From a virus, in the IMG/VR virus record IMGVR_UViG_3300027142_000028, positions 1 to 32,029 of that record: a stretch of 32,029 nucleotides of DNA; one strand, given 5' to 3'. The position numbers and the translations under genes were made by a program. Numbering within the stretch: the first letter of the stretch is position 1; every line of letters starts with the position of its first letter. The notes under the pieces were generated by a model. It ran no database searches. It was given only the letters and a program-made list of their open reading frames with translations, and was not told the origin of the DNA. This document shows, in pieces, positions 1-7,770 of the stretch.

Positions 1-162
1 CTGTATTACTTTAGCACACGCAAGGCGTATAATCCATTCTTCTTCACTACTGTCAAGTAGCCGAATCGGATCTGTTTTGAAGAGGTCTCCAAGCCTCGCC
101 GCTAAAACTATGCGGAAATCGTCCGTTAAATCTCGGAAGACCTCTTCGTAGGGTCCAATGCG
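1..162 (-). CDS. Tail assembly chaperone, frameshift-encoded C-terminal part (partial at left edge)
   Basis: An open minus-strand frame runs from just after an in-frame TGA (163-165) to the left edge. It overlaps the 3' end of the upstream chaperone gene in the -1 frame. There is no ATG, GTG or TTG codon between that TGA and the end of the upstream gene (only an ATT), so it is unlikely to be started independently. After the overlap it reads as a sensible protein (PYEEVFRDLTDDFRIVLAAR, then a DPIRLL and an EEEWIIRLA segment). Tailed phages commonly make the longer chaperone form (lambda G/GT arrangement) by -1 slippage near the end of the first frame. The likely slip is at CCCT (minus strand, about 150-153), where tRNA-Pro can re-pair from CCT to CCC. 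The fusion would bridge tail subunits and the tape measure protein during assembly. The rest of the gene lies outside the window. Confidence 0.68.
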
Positions 163-662
163 TCAACTTGATCCCCGTAACCAGCAGCCTCAATAATTGC
201 AACTGCTGCAGATTCAACATGGGGTTCTAGCCCAAAAAAAGCCAAAACGCAATCAGGGTGCGGACGAGTGGTGTCTGTCATTTGCATAATTTCTGGTGAA
301 GCAAAAGTTACCTCAACACCACTTTCATCGGTAGCAATTTCGTCGTTTAACAAAATGCCAGTAGTGGTTGCGGCAATCAAGTTGGTTGAAAACTTCAAGG
401 TATCCATACCACCCTTGCGTTCTTCACCGGCGTTCCTACGCCAAGTCTTCAACTGTTGTTGTGTGATGTTTGGAGAAACACGAATCATTACACCTGGTCG
501 TTCAGGAATAGCGATATACACATCGTCACGGCGGACTTTTTCTTTGATTACCTTTTTAAGTTGATCTAAAACATTGTCAGAGTCGGCTATTTGCTGAGGA
601 CTTTTAGATGTCTTGGGTGTTTTGCTTTCACTATCTTCTGAACTGAATGTAATGTTGGTCAT
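126..662 (-). CDS. Tail assembly chaperone, first frame (G-like)
   Basis: This is the first protein of the putative chaperone pair, about 178 residues from ATG 662. A TTG start at 701 would give 191 residues; neither start has a convincing Shine-Dalgarno, so the start is uncertain. The N-terminal 40 residues are Ser/Lys-rich and probably disordered. The central part (IPERPGVMIRVSP, then FSTNLIAATTTGILL) and the C-terminal helical part (PHVESAAVAIIEAAGYGDQV) resemble small chaperones encoded between the tail tube and the tape measure. Function is inferred mainly from position, directly after sheath and tube, and from the -1 open frame overlapping its last codons. It would act in the cytoplasm during tail assembly and be absent from the mature virion. 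Confidence 0.66.
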   Translation of the reverse strand: MTNITFSSEDSESKTPKTSKSPQQIADSDNVLDQLKKVIKEKVRRDDVYIAIPERPGVMIRVSPNITQQQLKTWRRNAGEERKGGMDTLKFSTNLIAATTTGILLNDEIATDESGVEVTFASPEIMQMTDTTRPHPDCVLAFFGLEPHVESAAVAIIEAAGYGDQVDALDPTKRSSEI

Positions 663-721
663 GGACGCAACACTAACACGGCTCAAACCGTCAAAATGCA
701 ACCCTAAAACTCAGGGATTTA

Positions 722-1198
722 TTAGAAAGGCGCGTTACCTACAGAAACAGTGGCAACACTAAAGGTCAGCGTAAAGGTTGCTGGCGTTCCTGAAGTTGCA
801 TCACCGTCTGGCTCAGTCAAACCGACAAGCAAAGCCTTTGTGTACTGGCGGTCAGCGCCAGGAACAGCAATGTCGCAGTCAAAAAGATGAACATCAATGT
901 CGTAACGAACACGACCAACTACTTGACGCAACTGTTGGATTTTCCCAAGAAATGCGCTGTCTGTTGACACATAACCAGTCAATGTGATGTCACCAATTTC
1001 TGATGGCGCACAAAGTGTCTCGGAGAACAAGTCGCCACCGTGGTAAACCTTTTCTACCGAAGCAGTGATTTCTCCACCAGCGACCTGAGTGAAATAATCA
1101 GGGAATGTTGGAAGACCTGTTGTGCCTTCTGAAGGCGTGATCCTGCCAACAATTTGGCGTTGTGTAGCAAGATTTTTGAACAGTGTTGGACGAGCCAT
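722..1198 (-). CDS. Tail tube protein
   Basis: 158 residues, starting MARPTLFKN, with a strong GGAGG a few bases before ATG 1198. It lies 11 bases after the tail sheath gene, the normal order in contractile-tail phages (sheath, tube, chaperones, tape measure). The sequence is rich in beta-strand patterns (EIGDITLTGYVSTD, FTLTFSVATVSVG), as expected for the tube fold that stacks as hexamers to form the inner DNA conduit. Length suits tube proteins of myoviruses, which are usually 140-180 residues. Two internal Cys residues are present and nothing appears truncated. The assignment combines composition with position; I cannot quote an alignment. A less likely alternative is another small beta-rich tail protein. 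Confidence 0.8.
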   Translation of the reverse strand: MARPTLFKNLATQRQIVGRITPSEGTTGLPTFPDYFTQVAGGEITASVEKVYHGGDLFSETLCAPSEIGDITLTGYVSTDSAFLGKIQQLRQVVGRVRYDIDVHLFDCDIAVPGADRQYTKALLVGLTEPDGDATSGTPATFTLTFSVATVSVGNAPF

Positions 1199-1209
1199 TT
1201 ATTCCTCCG

Positions 1210-2673
1210 TTATGCCAAAGCAGTTGTTAGATTTGACTTGATTAAATCAACTTCAATTTTGTCTCCGACACTGGAAACACGAACACCGATTCTTGCCTTA
1301 ACTGTTCCTGTCTCAAGGTCAGCGACAGGGTTCAATGAATCGTCACACTTAATTGTGTAGCCGTAATCAATTCGCTTACCAAGGGAATCAAACCCTTCGT
1401 AGAAACCACCCTCAATGCGAATTGGTTCTACAACCGATTGAATGGCGTTGATGATATTTGCGAACAGTGTTGAACGACCGTCAATTGTTGAGAAGACAAG
1501 ATCTTCCAGGCGATTATTGGCTTGAACGGAAATATAGTTGATGACTTCTCGAGCGGTAATGAAACGCCACTGAGCAACAACTGATGAGTGAGAACGAGCA
1601 CCATAGATGCGAACTCGCCCGTTAACTAAACGCAAAGGGTTCACATATGATGTGTCCATCAAATCAGCATCCGCACGGCTAACCGCTTGAGTTAAACCTG
1701 AAACGAACCTTGCCTCTGATGCAACACCCGCATAAGCCTTCCACGGACCTGTGGAGTTGTGTGTACGAGCACGCACAGCGGCTACATACGCTTCTGGCGG
1801 TAATTCAACTGTTGCTGAACCCTGTGGGATGTAAACCCAAGGATGGTAGAAAGCCATGAATTCGTGCGAAGTTGTTCCTGTGTATCCAGTTGAAGCGGAA
1901 CGAGCCTGCGCCAAAGTGTTTGTTGAAGCAAAACCTGCCAACGCAACACGATTGTTTGCGGCTGCGTGTGTGCGAAGAGCATCATACAAAGTGGTGTCCG
2001 AAGAACCTGTAGCGATACCAGGTGCCGCTACAGCGCCTGCGCCAAGTTCTTCAGTGAACAAAGAAATTGCGGTGATGAAATCTGATTTCGCAACAGTGCC
2101 GTCAGAACCGTTTGACGGCGCCGAAGATGCTGCGGTTACCAACAGCGCTGTAGAAACAGCGGAAGCAGTCAGAGCGCAAGTTACATAGTTGGCGGCAGTT
2201 GTGTCAGCATTTACTGCTGTGACCAAAGCGCTCAGACCTTCATATCCTGTTCCCGAGAAAATCGTAGTGCCACTGTAAGTAATAGTGACATCAAAATTGG
2301 TTGTGTTGTTGGTGACAGCGAAACCCAAACTATTTCCCCACGCACCTTTGCTAACTGCAGTGAAAGTAACACCAGCAGCAGAAGAAGCCGCTAAAAGTGC
2401 TTTTGTTGCGGCGACGCCAGCGGCGGCATTAACTTTAACAAAGTAAGCGCTTACGCCACCTTCTTCAAAGAATGTTTTCATGGAATACCACGAATATGAG
2501 CCAGTTACATGCTCACCAAATTTTGTTTCAAAATCCGAAAGCGAAGTAACAGGAACGGCTACAGAACCTTTTCCACGCTCCGCTGTACCCAAAAGAAAAA
2601 ATGTTGCTGCTGGAGCAGTGCCAGTATTTGTTGCACCTGTACGAACTGCTGTTGAGATTGTTACGCCGGGCAT
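1210..2673 (-). CDS. Contractile tail sheath protein
   Basis: 487 residues. The N-terminus (MPGVTISTAVRTG, then FFLLGTAERGKGSVAVPVTSLSDFETKFG and YFVKVNAA) is the typical start of phage sheath proteins, where the first strand swaps between neighbouring subunits. The C-terminal third holds the conserved sheath core (RVRIYGARS, WRFITAREVINYI, GFYEGFDSLGKRIDYGYTIKCD). Residues of roughly 90-200 form a low-complexity Ala/Thr/Ser-rich segment, probably the surface domain facing the solvent. A GGAGGG site lies 6 bases before ATG 2673. The sheath polymerises around the tail tube and contracts during injection, so the phage has myovirus morphology. Confidence 0.95.
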   Translation of the reverse strand: MPGVTISTAVRTGATNTGTAPAATFFLLGTAERGKGSVAVPVTSLSDFETKFGEHVTGSYSWYSMKTFFEEGGVSAYFVKVNAAAGVAATKALLAASSAAGVTFTAVSKGAWGNSLGFAVTNNTTNFDVTITYSGTTIFSGTGYEGLSALVTAVNADTTAANYVTCALTASAVSTALLVTAASSAPSNGSDGTVAKSDFITAISLFTEELGAGAVAAPGIATGSSDTTLYDALRTHAAANNRVALAGFASTNTLAQARSASTGYTGTTSHEFMAFYHPWVYIPQGSATVELPPEAYVAAVRARTHNSTGPWKAYAGVASEARFVSGLTQAVSRADADLMDTSYVNPLRLVNGRVRIYGARSHSSVVAQWRFITAREVINYISVQANNRLEDLVFSTIDGRSTLFANIINAIQSVVEPIRIEGGFYEGFDSLGKRIDYGYTIKCDDSLNPVADLETGTVKARIGVRVSSVGDKIEVDLIKSNLTTALA

Positions 2674-2714
2674 CTAGCACCCTCCATTTGAGTTGAAGAA
2701 ATTTCCGTAAAACG

Positions 2715-2720
2715 AGTATA
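2715..2720 (-). promoter_or_regulatory. Possible -10 element before the sheath gene
   Basis: The minus strand reads TATACT in the 53-base gap before the sheath gene, where a strong structural-gene promoter would be useful. I see no convincing -35 at the normal distance, so this is only a candidate. Confidence 0.2.
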
Positions 2721-2726
2721 CATTAC

Positions 2727-3092
2727 TTAAACAGTCTTAACAGAAACATCATTATTTGATGGGACTATTTCTTTTTCATCTTTAATATCCTCAACCACAA
2801 CAACTAGATCTTCTGTGCCTGAACTGAGGGGCGGCTGATCTGTTGTAGGTAAAGACTTCTTTTTTTTTGAATTTTCATCAGATTGGGCTGAAGACACTTT
2901 GCTCAACTGACCCTCTAGGACTTCTAACAGCCCGGCGTCGATAAGAGCAACAATTTCATCGGTTTCTTCAACCCAAGCAGCGGTTTGCCCTGTAAGTAAA
3001 TGCCCTTCTTCGGACACATCAAGATACCCATTTGTCTTATTCCAGACACGAATAGTGCCTTTAGAACCTGATTTGCCGTAACTTGGTTCCAT
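2727..3092 (-). CDS. Small hypothetical protein upstream of tail sheath
   Basis: 121 residues. The ATG overlaps the stop of the upstream tail completion gene (TAATG), so the two are probably translationally coupled. The N-terminal half is a compact-looking segment (GTIRVWNKTNGYLDVSEEGHL, AAWVEETDEIVALIDAGLLEVLE). The C-terminal half is acidic and Ser/Lys-rich, with a run of four lysines, and is probably disordered. Many myoviruses have a short gene at this place between the tail terminator and the sheath, often of unknown function. I do not recognise a domain. Confidence 0.7.
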   Translation of the reverse strand: MEPSYGKSGSKGTIRVWNKTNGYLDVSEEGHLLTGQTAAWVEETDEIVALIDAGLLEVLEGQLSKVSSAQSDENSKKKKSLPTTDQPPLSSGTEDLVVVVEDIKDEKEIVPSNNDVSVKTV

Positions 3093-3703
3093 TAGTACGT
3101 TGCTCCCGTATTGCGCATGTTGTAGTTTTGTATGTCGTAGCCAGTTATAGCCGCAATTTGATCTCTATAAATCACTTCGTTCAATATCAAATTGTAGCCT
3201 AAATAAGCACCCGCTAATACTCGGTCGCCTTTAATGAGAGTTAAGTCAGAAAACTCTTCAGTAATAGAAGATTCGTCAATCATGACCTCTGCGTCAAAAT
3301 CACTGTCATACCGTGTCAAACAAGGCTTATCCATCAAAGCCGACCTAACAACCGTTGTCAACCTATCTCGCATCAATGTGACGGCTTCTGAACCCTCAGT
3401 TTTTGTCCAGATATATGTTCGCATATTGTAGGTGACCCTATAAAGAGGGTCGCCCTGAATACCTTGCATCAAGCGCTCAAAAGGGGAACTTGATAGACAC
3501 ACCGTAATAATGCTTGGCCAGTGGTCAAGAGCGATTGGTTCGTAAGTTAAGAAAAATTCAGGTGTTGGCAACTCATTTGAGTCAAGATTCCAACCAGAAC
3601 GGTAACGATTTATTCTGTTAGGTAAATCGCTATTCAAATATGTGTTGACATAGTACTTAGCCCACTGTGCGCCGTGCATTAAGTCTGTTACTGGTGTACT
3701 CAT
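3092..3703 (-). CDS. Putative tail completion / tail terminator protein
   Basis: 203 residues, with the start directly after the stop of the upstream gene (no gap). The pattern is that of small head-tail joining proteins that cap the tail tube: a middle strand set (YRVTYNMRTYIWTKT), a helix (EAVTLMRDRLTTVVRSALMD), then a late segment (DLTLIKGDRVLAGAYLGYNL, ILNEVIYRDQI). Such proteins form a hexameric ring at the top of the tail and contact the neck. Its position between the virion morphogenesis gene and the sheath fits this role. The assignment is by pattern and synteny; an alternative is another neck subunit. Confidence 0.6.
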   Translation of the reverse strand: MSTPVTDLMHGAQWAKYYVNTYLNSDLPNRINRYRSGWNLDSNELPTPEFFLTYEPIALDHWPSIITVCLSSSPFERLMQGIQGDPLYRVTYNMRTYIWTKTEGSEAVTLMRDRLTTVVRSALMDKPCLTRYDSDFDAEVMIDESSITEEFSDLTLIKGDRVLAGAYLGYNLILNEVIYRDQIAAITGYDIQNYNMRNTGATY

Positions 3704-4168
3704 TTATCGTGTTCTTCCGTCTGAAACATAATCTGCTGCCAATATTGCGAGACGTTCAGCAAATTGTTTTGGTTCGTAAATAATCTTTCGTTTAGGCATC
3801 TTACTCGTTCCGTATTGATGGAATTTTGCGTACTCTAAATCTGTACCAAAAGTTGCCGATTTCAATCTGATGCTGTTAGCAGGACCGTTTAAGGATCGCA
3901 ATTCTTTGAATAGTTTGCCAGACGCCACCATGATTGGGGCACCCGGAAACTTGGTTGCTTTCCATGCCGAGTAGCGAGGCTTAAGAGGAGACCATCCACC
4001 AACCGGCAAACCATTCTGCGCAAAGTTTGCTGCGTTTGCTTTTTCTAGTTCTCTTTTAGCCCATCGAAAAACAGGACGAAAATCTTTAGAACGACGCTCC
4101 ATGGCGTTCATTCTCGCTATAGCCGCACGAGCATCAACTTTGATTCTGATTCTTAAATCACTTGGCAT
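3704..4168 (-). CDS. Virion morphogenesis protein (Mu gpG / HK97 gp10-like)
   Basis: 154 residues, strongly basic. The layout matches the phage virion morphogenesis / tail completion S family: an N-terminal helix (AAIARMNAMERRSKDFRPVF), then NFAQNGLPVGGWSPL, YSAWKATKFPGAPIM, the GKLFKEL helix, the FGTDLEYAKFHQYGTSKMPK signature and a final basic RKIIYEP segment. These proteins help join heads and tails and may sit in the neck. It follows the connector gene with only three bases between them and is followed directly by the tail completion gene, forming a head-tail joining operon. Confidence 0.82.
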   Translation of the reverse strand: MPSDLRIRIKVDARAAIARMNAMERRSKDFRPVFRWAKRELEKANAANFAQNGLPVGGWSPLKPRYSAWKATKFPGAPIMVASGKLFKELRSLNGPANSIRLKSATFGTDLEYAKFHQYGTSKMPKRKIIYEPKQFAERLAILAADYVSDGRTR

Positions 4169-4171
4169 GAT

Positions 4172-5047
4172 TTAACCAATCCTGTTTCTGCGCCACCGTT
4201 TCACAGACATCAATTCTTTTTCTAAGAAACCTGTTTCCTGTAATGCAACTTCACGGGCTCCAAGATCTTTGATACCCACAACATCGTCGTGCATGTTTTG
4301 TACTTCGCGAGCCGCGGCACGAAGAATCATTAACTTAAACATTTTGATTCCATCACCCGCTAAACCAGCCGTGTAGGTCACGGTCACATTGTCGTTGGCG
4401 TATCCACGATAATAGTCAATGCCGTATGTGCGAACCGTGTAGTCGTAGCCGTATGCATTTGCGGTACCTGCTTGATTAAAAGTGCCCGCTGAGAGCCCAC
4501 TCTGTGAAACAACAAATGTATTAGTAGCAACAGAAGTAATAACCTTGGAAGTCAAATTTAATGCACTACTAGACATCCCCGTGATAGACACGGTTTGACC
4601 AATAGTCATACCATGACCAGAAGCAGTGTAGGTAACATTAGAACCTGACACCGTTGCTGAACTGATTGTTGCTTGCCTCTTTAACGCTTCACCCAAAGTT
4701 CGCTGAACTTCTGAAAGATTTTTGACGGTAACGCTTTGAACAGAAACAACAGGGGAGTTCTTTAAATAAATTGTTGGAGGGGGTGTGCCGTAGGTAATAA
4801 TCCCGACAGGATCAACATCGGTGGAATTGTAAACATCGTTGAAAAGACTTGAACCCATTGGCAAACCAACATGGTCAGAATCAAGAACATATGTTTCAAC
4901 GAATGACGCAACCTCAATGGGTCTACGCAGATATGTTTCTAACTCGCTTTGAAGACCATCAATAACAAATTGGGCGGCGTCTTCTTGCCTATTAGAGAAA
5001 CTTATATCCATATAAGTCTTTAGTTCAGATACCGTCACTAAAGCCAT
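4172..5047 (-). CDS. Head-tail connector protein with inserted beta domain
   Basis: 291 residues with a strong GGAGGT before ATG 5047. The N-terminal helices (LVTVSELKTYMDISFSNRQ, AAQFVIDGLQSELETYLRRPIE) and the C-terminal part (VTVTYTAGLAGDGIKMFKLMILRAAAREV, then MHDDVVGIKDLG) are those of gp6-like head-tail adaptors that attach under the portal and open to the neck. The family is usually 100-200 residues. Here residues of about 125-195 form an extra Thr/Ser/Val-rich beta segment (VTYTASGHGMTIGQTVSITG, TNTFVVSQSGLSAGTF), which looks like a small Ig-like or KOW-like barrel set into the adaptor. The insert may decorate the neck surface. Confidence 0.75.
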   Translation of the reverse strand: MALVTVSELKTYMDISFSNRQEDAAQFVIDGLQSELETYLRRPIEVASFVETYVLDSDHVGLPMGSSLFNDVYNSTDVDPVGIITYGTPPPTIYLKNSPVVSVQSVTVKNLSEVQRTLGEALKRQATISSATVSGSNVTYTASGHGMTIGQTVSITGMSSSALNLTSKVITSVATNTFVVSQSGLSAGTFNQAGTANAYGYDYTVRTYGIDYYRGYANDNVTVTYTAGLAGDGIKMFKLMILRAAAREVQNMHDDVVGIKDLGAREVALQETGFLEKELMSVKRWRRNRIG

Positions 5048-5063
5048 CGGTTACCTCCGATTA

Positions 5064-5471
5064 TCAGCGACGACGAGTGCGGCGTCTTTCGAGCCTGTCA
5101 GCAACACCTCTAGCAACACGGGCTAACGCACCTCGTACACCACCACGACGACGAGAACCTTGTGTGCTTCTTGGGGTTACATTTCTTGGATTGCCTGCGT
5201 TGCGACCTGCGCGACCTGCTCCCCTTGCCGTTCTTTCGGCGGCACGACCACGACGAGCAGCATTACGGGCACCAGCAACAGCGCCACGGCGTTGCCGTCT
5301 TGCTGCGTTCAACTCTGCTTGGCGACGACGGTAATATCTTGCATTACCAGGAACCCGACGACCACCTACAACACGAGGGCGACGAACAAAACGGGCGCGA
5401 CGGACAACACCGCCTGCAGTATCTACATCTGTTCGGAATTCAACATCTTCCGTTGATCTTGGTCGTGGCAT
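5064..5471 (-). CDS. Arginine-rich basic protein, possible DNA-condensing virion protein
   Basis: 135 residues, with AGGGAG 5 bases before ATG 5471 supporting a real start. By hand count 42 residues are Arg (31%) and none is Lys; the rest is mostly Ala, Gly and Val. The first 18 residues are acidic/mixed (STEDVEFRTDVDTAGG), then the protein becomes protamine-like with RRR clusters to the last residue. It has no recognisable domain and is probably unfolded without nucleic acid. It sits between the ParB-like gene and the connector gene, so it could be a packaged DNA-binding protein, a head protein or an RNA-binding protein. The plus-strand frames opposite it are low-complexity shadows. Confidence 0.72.
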   Translation of the reverse strand: MPRPRSTEDVEFRTDVDTAGGVVRRARFVRRPRVVGGRRVPGNARYYRRRQAELNAARRQRRGAVAGARNAARRGRAAERTARGAGRAGRNAGNPRNVTPRSTQGSRRRGGVRGALARVARGVADRLERRRTRRR

Positions 5472-5497
5472 CAGTACTCCCTAAAAGGACTAACCGA

Positions 5498-5524
5498 ATT
5501 TTACCACATATGAACTATTGACAA
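5498..5524 (-). promoter_or_regulatory. Candidate promoter for the Arg-rich and neck/tail genes
   Basis: On the minus strand there is TTGTCA (5519-5524), 15 bases, then TAAAAT (5498-5503) preceded by TGG, an extended -10 form. It lies in the 56-base gap upstream of the Arg-rich gene. The same TTGTCA-N12-TGN-TANNAT layout occurs at 23403-23429. Confidence 0.33.
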
Positions 5525-5527
5525 TAT

Positions 5528-6076
5528 TTAACGGTCTTTGTTAGGTGGTCTTTCAATGTCCAAGGGTTGTTCAACAACTGGTTTGGCTACCTCTATTGGA
5601 ACCCAAGCCCGTGAATATTCATATTTCTGCCAGTTTTTCTTCTTAAGAAGACCATCAGACATAAGTAAATCAATTTCATCGTCATGCATTAAAAACAAGT
5701 TAGATAAATCGTTTTCTTCATACTTACCCGAGGCAATTAATCTCTTAACTGCCCTACTTAAAGCGTAAGCGTTGATGATGCCACGAGCACGATTTAGTCT
5801 GATGTGCATGATCATTGCCCCAACTTCATCCACATCTTTGTAAATCACAGGGACTAAACGCCCGTACTTTTTGATGAATTTTTCTTCATCAACGGAAATC
5901 AAATATCTTTGATAACCATCAATAATTGTATTATCAGATTTCTTTACAACTATTGGCTGTATCCATCCGTAGTCAATCATTGATGTTTTGAGCAGCATCT
6001 TTTCAGGACGCAGAATACTGTTTACCCCCCATTTGGCAATTTTAAGTTGTCTATTGTCTACAAGAGATATTTCCAC
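5528..6076 (-). CDS. ParB/sulfiredoxin-fold protein (IbrB-like)
   Basis: 182 residues from a GTG start at 6076; an in-frame TGA lies just upstream and the next Met is at residue 28, so GTG is the best start. The N-terminal 60 residues hold a ParB-type N-terminal core: INSILRP-like first strand, a helix ending YGWIQPIVV, and IIDGYQRY (51-58), which is the nucleotide/metal-binding motif region of this superfamily. The C-terminal half is helical and charged. It follows the PAPS-reductase-like gene after 39 bases. A ParB-like protein next to a PAPS-reductase-like protein is the known IbrB/IbrA arrangement, described as regulators in Escherichia coli and also seen on mobile elements. No ParA partner is present, so plasmid-type partition is unlikely. 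Confidence 0.72.
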   Translation of the reverse strand: MEISLVDNRQLKIAKWGVNSILRPEKMLLKTSMIDYGWIQPIVVKKSDNTIIDGYQRYLISVDEEKFIKKYGRLVPVIYKDVDEVGAMIMHIRLNRARGIINAYALSRAVKRLIASGKYEENDLSNLFLMHDDEIDLLMSDGLLKKKNWQKYEYSRAWVPIEVAKPVVEQPLDIERPPNKDR

Positions 6077-6115
6077 AGCCGACCGTCACTTTCATTTTGT
6101 TTTGTTTGGAAACAT

Positions 6116-7249
6116 TTAGTAATCATCCCCTGCCTCAATAGCCTTCAGCCTCATCGTGTGTGCTCTAGTTTTTGGACCGACAGGGGTTGGTGTTGATTGA
6201 TGGAACTCATTCAAAAGCAGGGTTCTAACAAGGTACTCAAGAGGGAAACCATATGGGTCAACCGCCCGTTTTTTTCGGAAAGCAGAAGCAAATTTTAATG
6301 CGTCTAAACGCATACCCGGTGTGAGCATGTGATCGTCAATACACTCCGAAACCCCTTCCCAACTTTTTGATGCATAACTTAAAATCAATGATTCAATATC
6401 AAAGTCAGCCCAATATCTGCGTTGTGCATCTATCTGGGGGAAACAGCGGACAAGTTGATCGTAGAACTCAGGTTCAGTAGCAACGACATCTCCAATCCTG
6501 CGAATAGCGACGGAATGCAAAGGAATCCCTACACGACTGTTGCTACCAGTTAATTCGGCCAAATCATAATATTCGCAATACTCGGCTTTGTGTTCGTCAA
6601 TAATAAATTTAAGAACATCTTCGGTTGTCCAATCGTAAATAACTTTTGCAAATTTTAATGGAATAGATTTTTGTAGCAAGAATGGGGAAACAATATAATT
6701 TTCGTGAAGTTTTTGAACACACGACCGATACCTGACCATTGACTCGTTTGCTCTGACACCCATAACGAAAGCAGTTCTACCTTTTTTGCCTTGCATGGTG
6801 TAGTAATCAACAAGATTCGGACAAGGCTTAGACGGATCTAAACCAAAATGTTCTGCCCTAATAGCCCACTCGGGCATCTCTCTAACCAGGCGACCTTCTG
6901 CTTTTCTTTGAGGTGACCACAACAAAACATACTCTCGTCTACCTAAAACCCAAATTTCTTGACCCGATGGAAGGCAATACCACTCCATGTCAACCCAGTC
7001 ATACTGTCGGACTTTTTCAACAAAGGCAATTACTGACGGACTAACCATTTCTTCGTCACGAAAGATAACTTTTACTTTACCAAGATTTCTTTCCTCGTGA
7101 ATTTCTTTTGCAAGATAAATAATTGCCGTGCTATCTTTGCCTCCAGAGAATTGATAACAAACGGTGTCAAAAGTGTCGTAGACATGACGCAATCTTTCTC
7201 TTGCCGCATCCACGCAGGATGTATCAAGAAAAAGTCGCTGTCTTGTCAT
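6116..7249 (-). CDS. PAPS reductase-like PP-loop ATPase (IbrA-like)
   Basis: 377 residues. The PP-loop SGGKDST sits at residues 35-41, after a strand (DTVCYQF), the signature of the PAPS reductase / adenine nucleotide alpha hydrolase superfamily. The following segments fit the fold (VIFRDEEMVSPSVIAFVEKV for the second strand-helix, FVMGVRANESMVRYR for the later substrate loop, then a PFLLQKSIPLKFAKVIYDWTTEDV segment). Length and C-terminal extension are closer to DUF3440/IbrA-type proteins than to the 240-residue assimilatory enzymes. The paired ParB-like gene supports this. Possible roles are gene regulation or a nucleic-acid modification step; DndC, a relative in phosphorothioation, works with DndD/E, which are absent here. 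Confidence 0.78.
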   Translation of the reverse strand: MTRQRLFLDTSCVDAARERLRHVYDTFDTVCYQFSGGKDSTAIIYLAKEIHEERNLGKVKVIFRDEEMVSPSVIAFVEKVRQYDWVDMEWYCLPSGQEIWVLGRREYVLLWSPQRKAEGRLVREMPEWAIRAEHFGLDPSKPCPNLVDYYTMQGKKGRTAFVMGVRANESMVRYRSCVQKLHENYIVSPFLLQKSIPLKFAKVIYDWTTEDVLKFIIDEHKAEYCEYYDLAELTGSNSRVGIPLHSVAIRRIGDVVATEPEFYDQLVRCFPQIDAQRRYWADFDIESLILSYASKSWEGVSECIDDHMLTPGMRLDALKFASAFRKKRAVDPYGFPLEYLVRTLLLNEFHQSTPTPVGPKTRAHTMRLKAIEAGDDY

Positions 7250-7260
7250 TGCGGTAACTT

Positions 7261-7770
7261 TTAATCTTGAAAATCTGAAAAATTATCTTCTTTGTTTATG
7301 TCTTCAAATTCCCATTTTCCATCAAGGGAAGCATGAAGCGCAAGATCAATTTTGGTTGGCTCCATCTCAAACTCCTCCATTAGAGACCACCATTTTTTGA
7401 TGCACTTTTGATAAAAGCCCTCAGACAAATTTTCACCTAACGATAATTTAGCCATTCTTGTCACTTCATCAAGTTTTGCCGTGACAAAAAATCTAAACCG
7501 ATCAATCTTTGTTCTTCGAATAGCAGAGTTTGCTGATGTTTCGGCGAGTAAGAGATCTCCCTCATCCCCTAGACCTTGATACTGGTCCGAACGAATTTTT
7601 TCTTGGCGGTCAATATCCTTGATCTGATCCTCAAGATTTGAGGAAAGATACTGAAGTGCGCGTCGCCATCTTTCAAGGTTTTCTGGCATCGCCAAATATT
7701 TTTTTTGGGCTCCGGTTGCTTTATTTTTTACTTCTTCGGCGACAAGTCGCGAGAATGCTTCATCGTTCAT
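7261..7770 (-). CDS. Hypothetical protein in the recombination operon
   Basis: 169 residues. The ATG overlaps the stop of the Cas4/RecB-like gene (ATGA), so it is co-translated with the nuclease. The sequence is charged and mostly helical: a helix pair around residues 28-60 (ENLERWRRALQYLSSNLEDQ, IKDIDRQEKIRSDQYQG), a second helical block (SAIRRTKIDRFRFFVTAKLDEVTRMA) and an acidic tail. No catalytic motif is visible. Coupling with the nuclease suggests a role in DNA replication or recombination, but that is from context only. Confidence 0.75.
   Translation of the reverse strand: MNDEAFSRLVAEEVKNKATGAQKKYLAMPENLERWRRALQYLSSNLEDQIKDIDRQEKIRSDQYQGLGDEGDLLLAETSANSAIRRTKIDRFRFFVTAKLDEVTRMAKLSLGENLSEGFYQKCIKKWWSLMEEFEMEPTKIDLALHASLDGKWEFEDINKEDNFSDFQD

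Noticed and set aside
5077-5521. Several plus-strand frames of 85-119 codons opposite the Arg-rich gene
   Set aside because: They are Cys/Thr/Leu-rich low-complexity shadows of CGN codons and lack ribosome sites; the minus frame has a good one.
5528-6076. ParB as plasmid-type partition
   Set aside because: No ParA gene or parS-like repeat; only the N-terminal core is present and it pairs with a PAPS-reductase-like gene.
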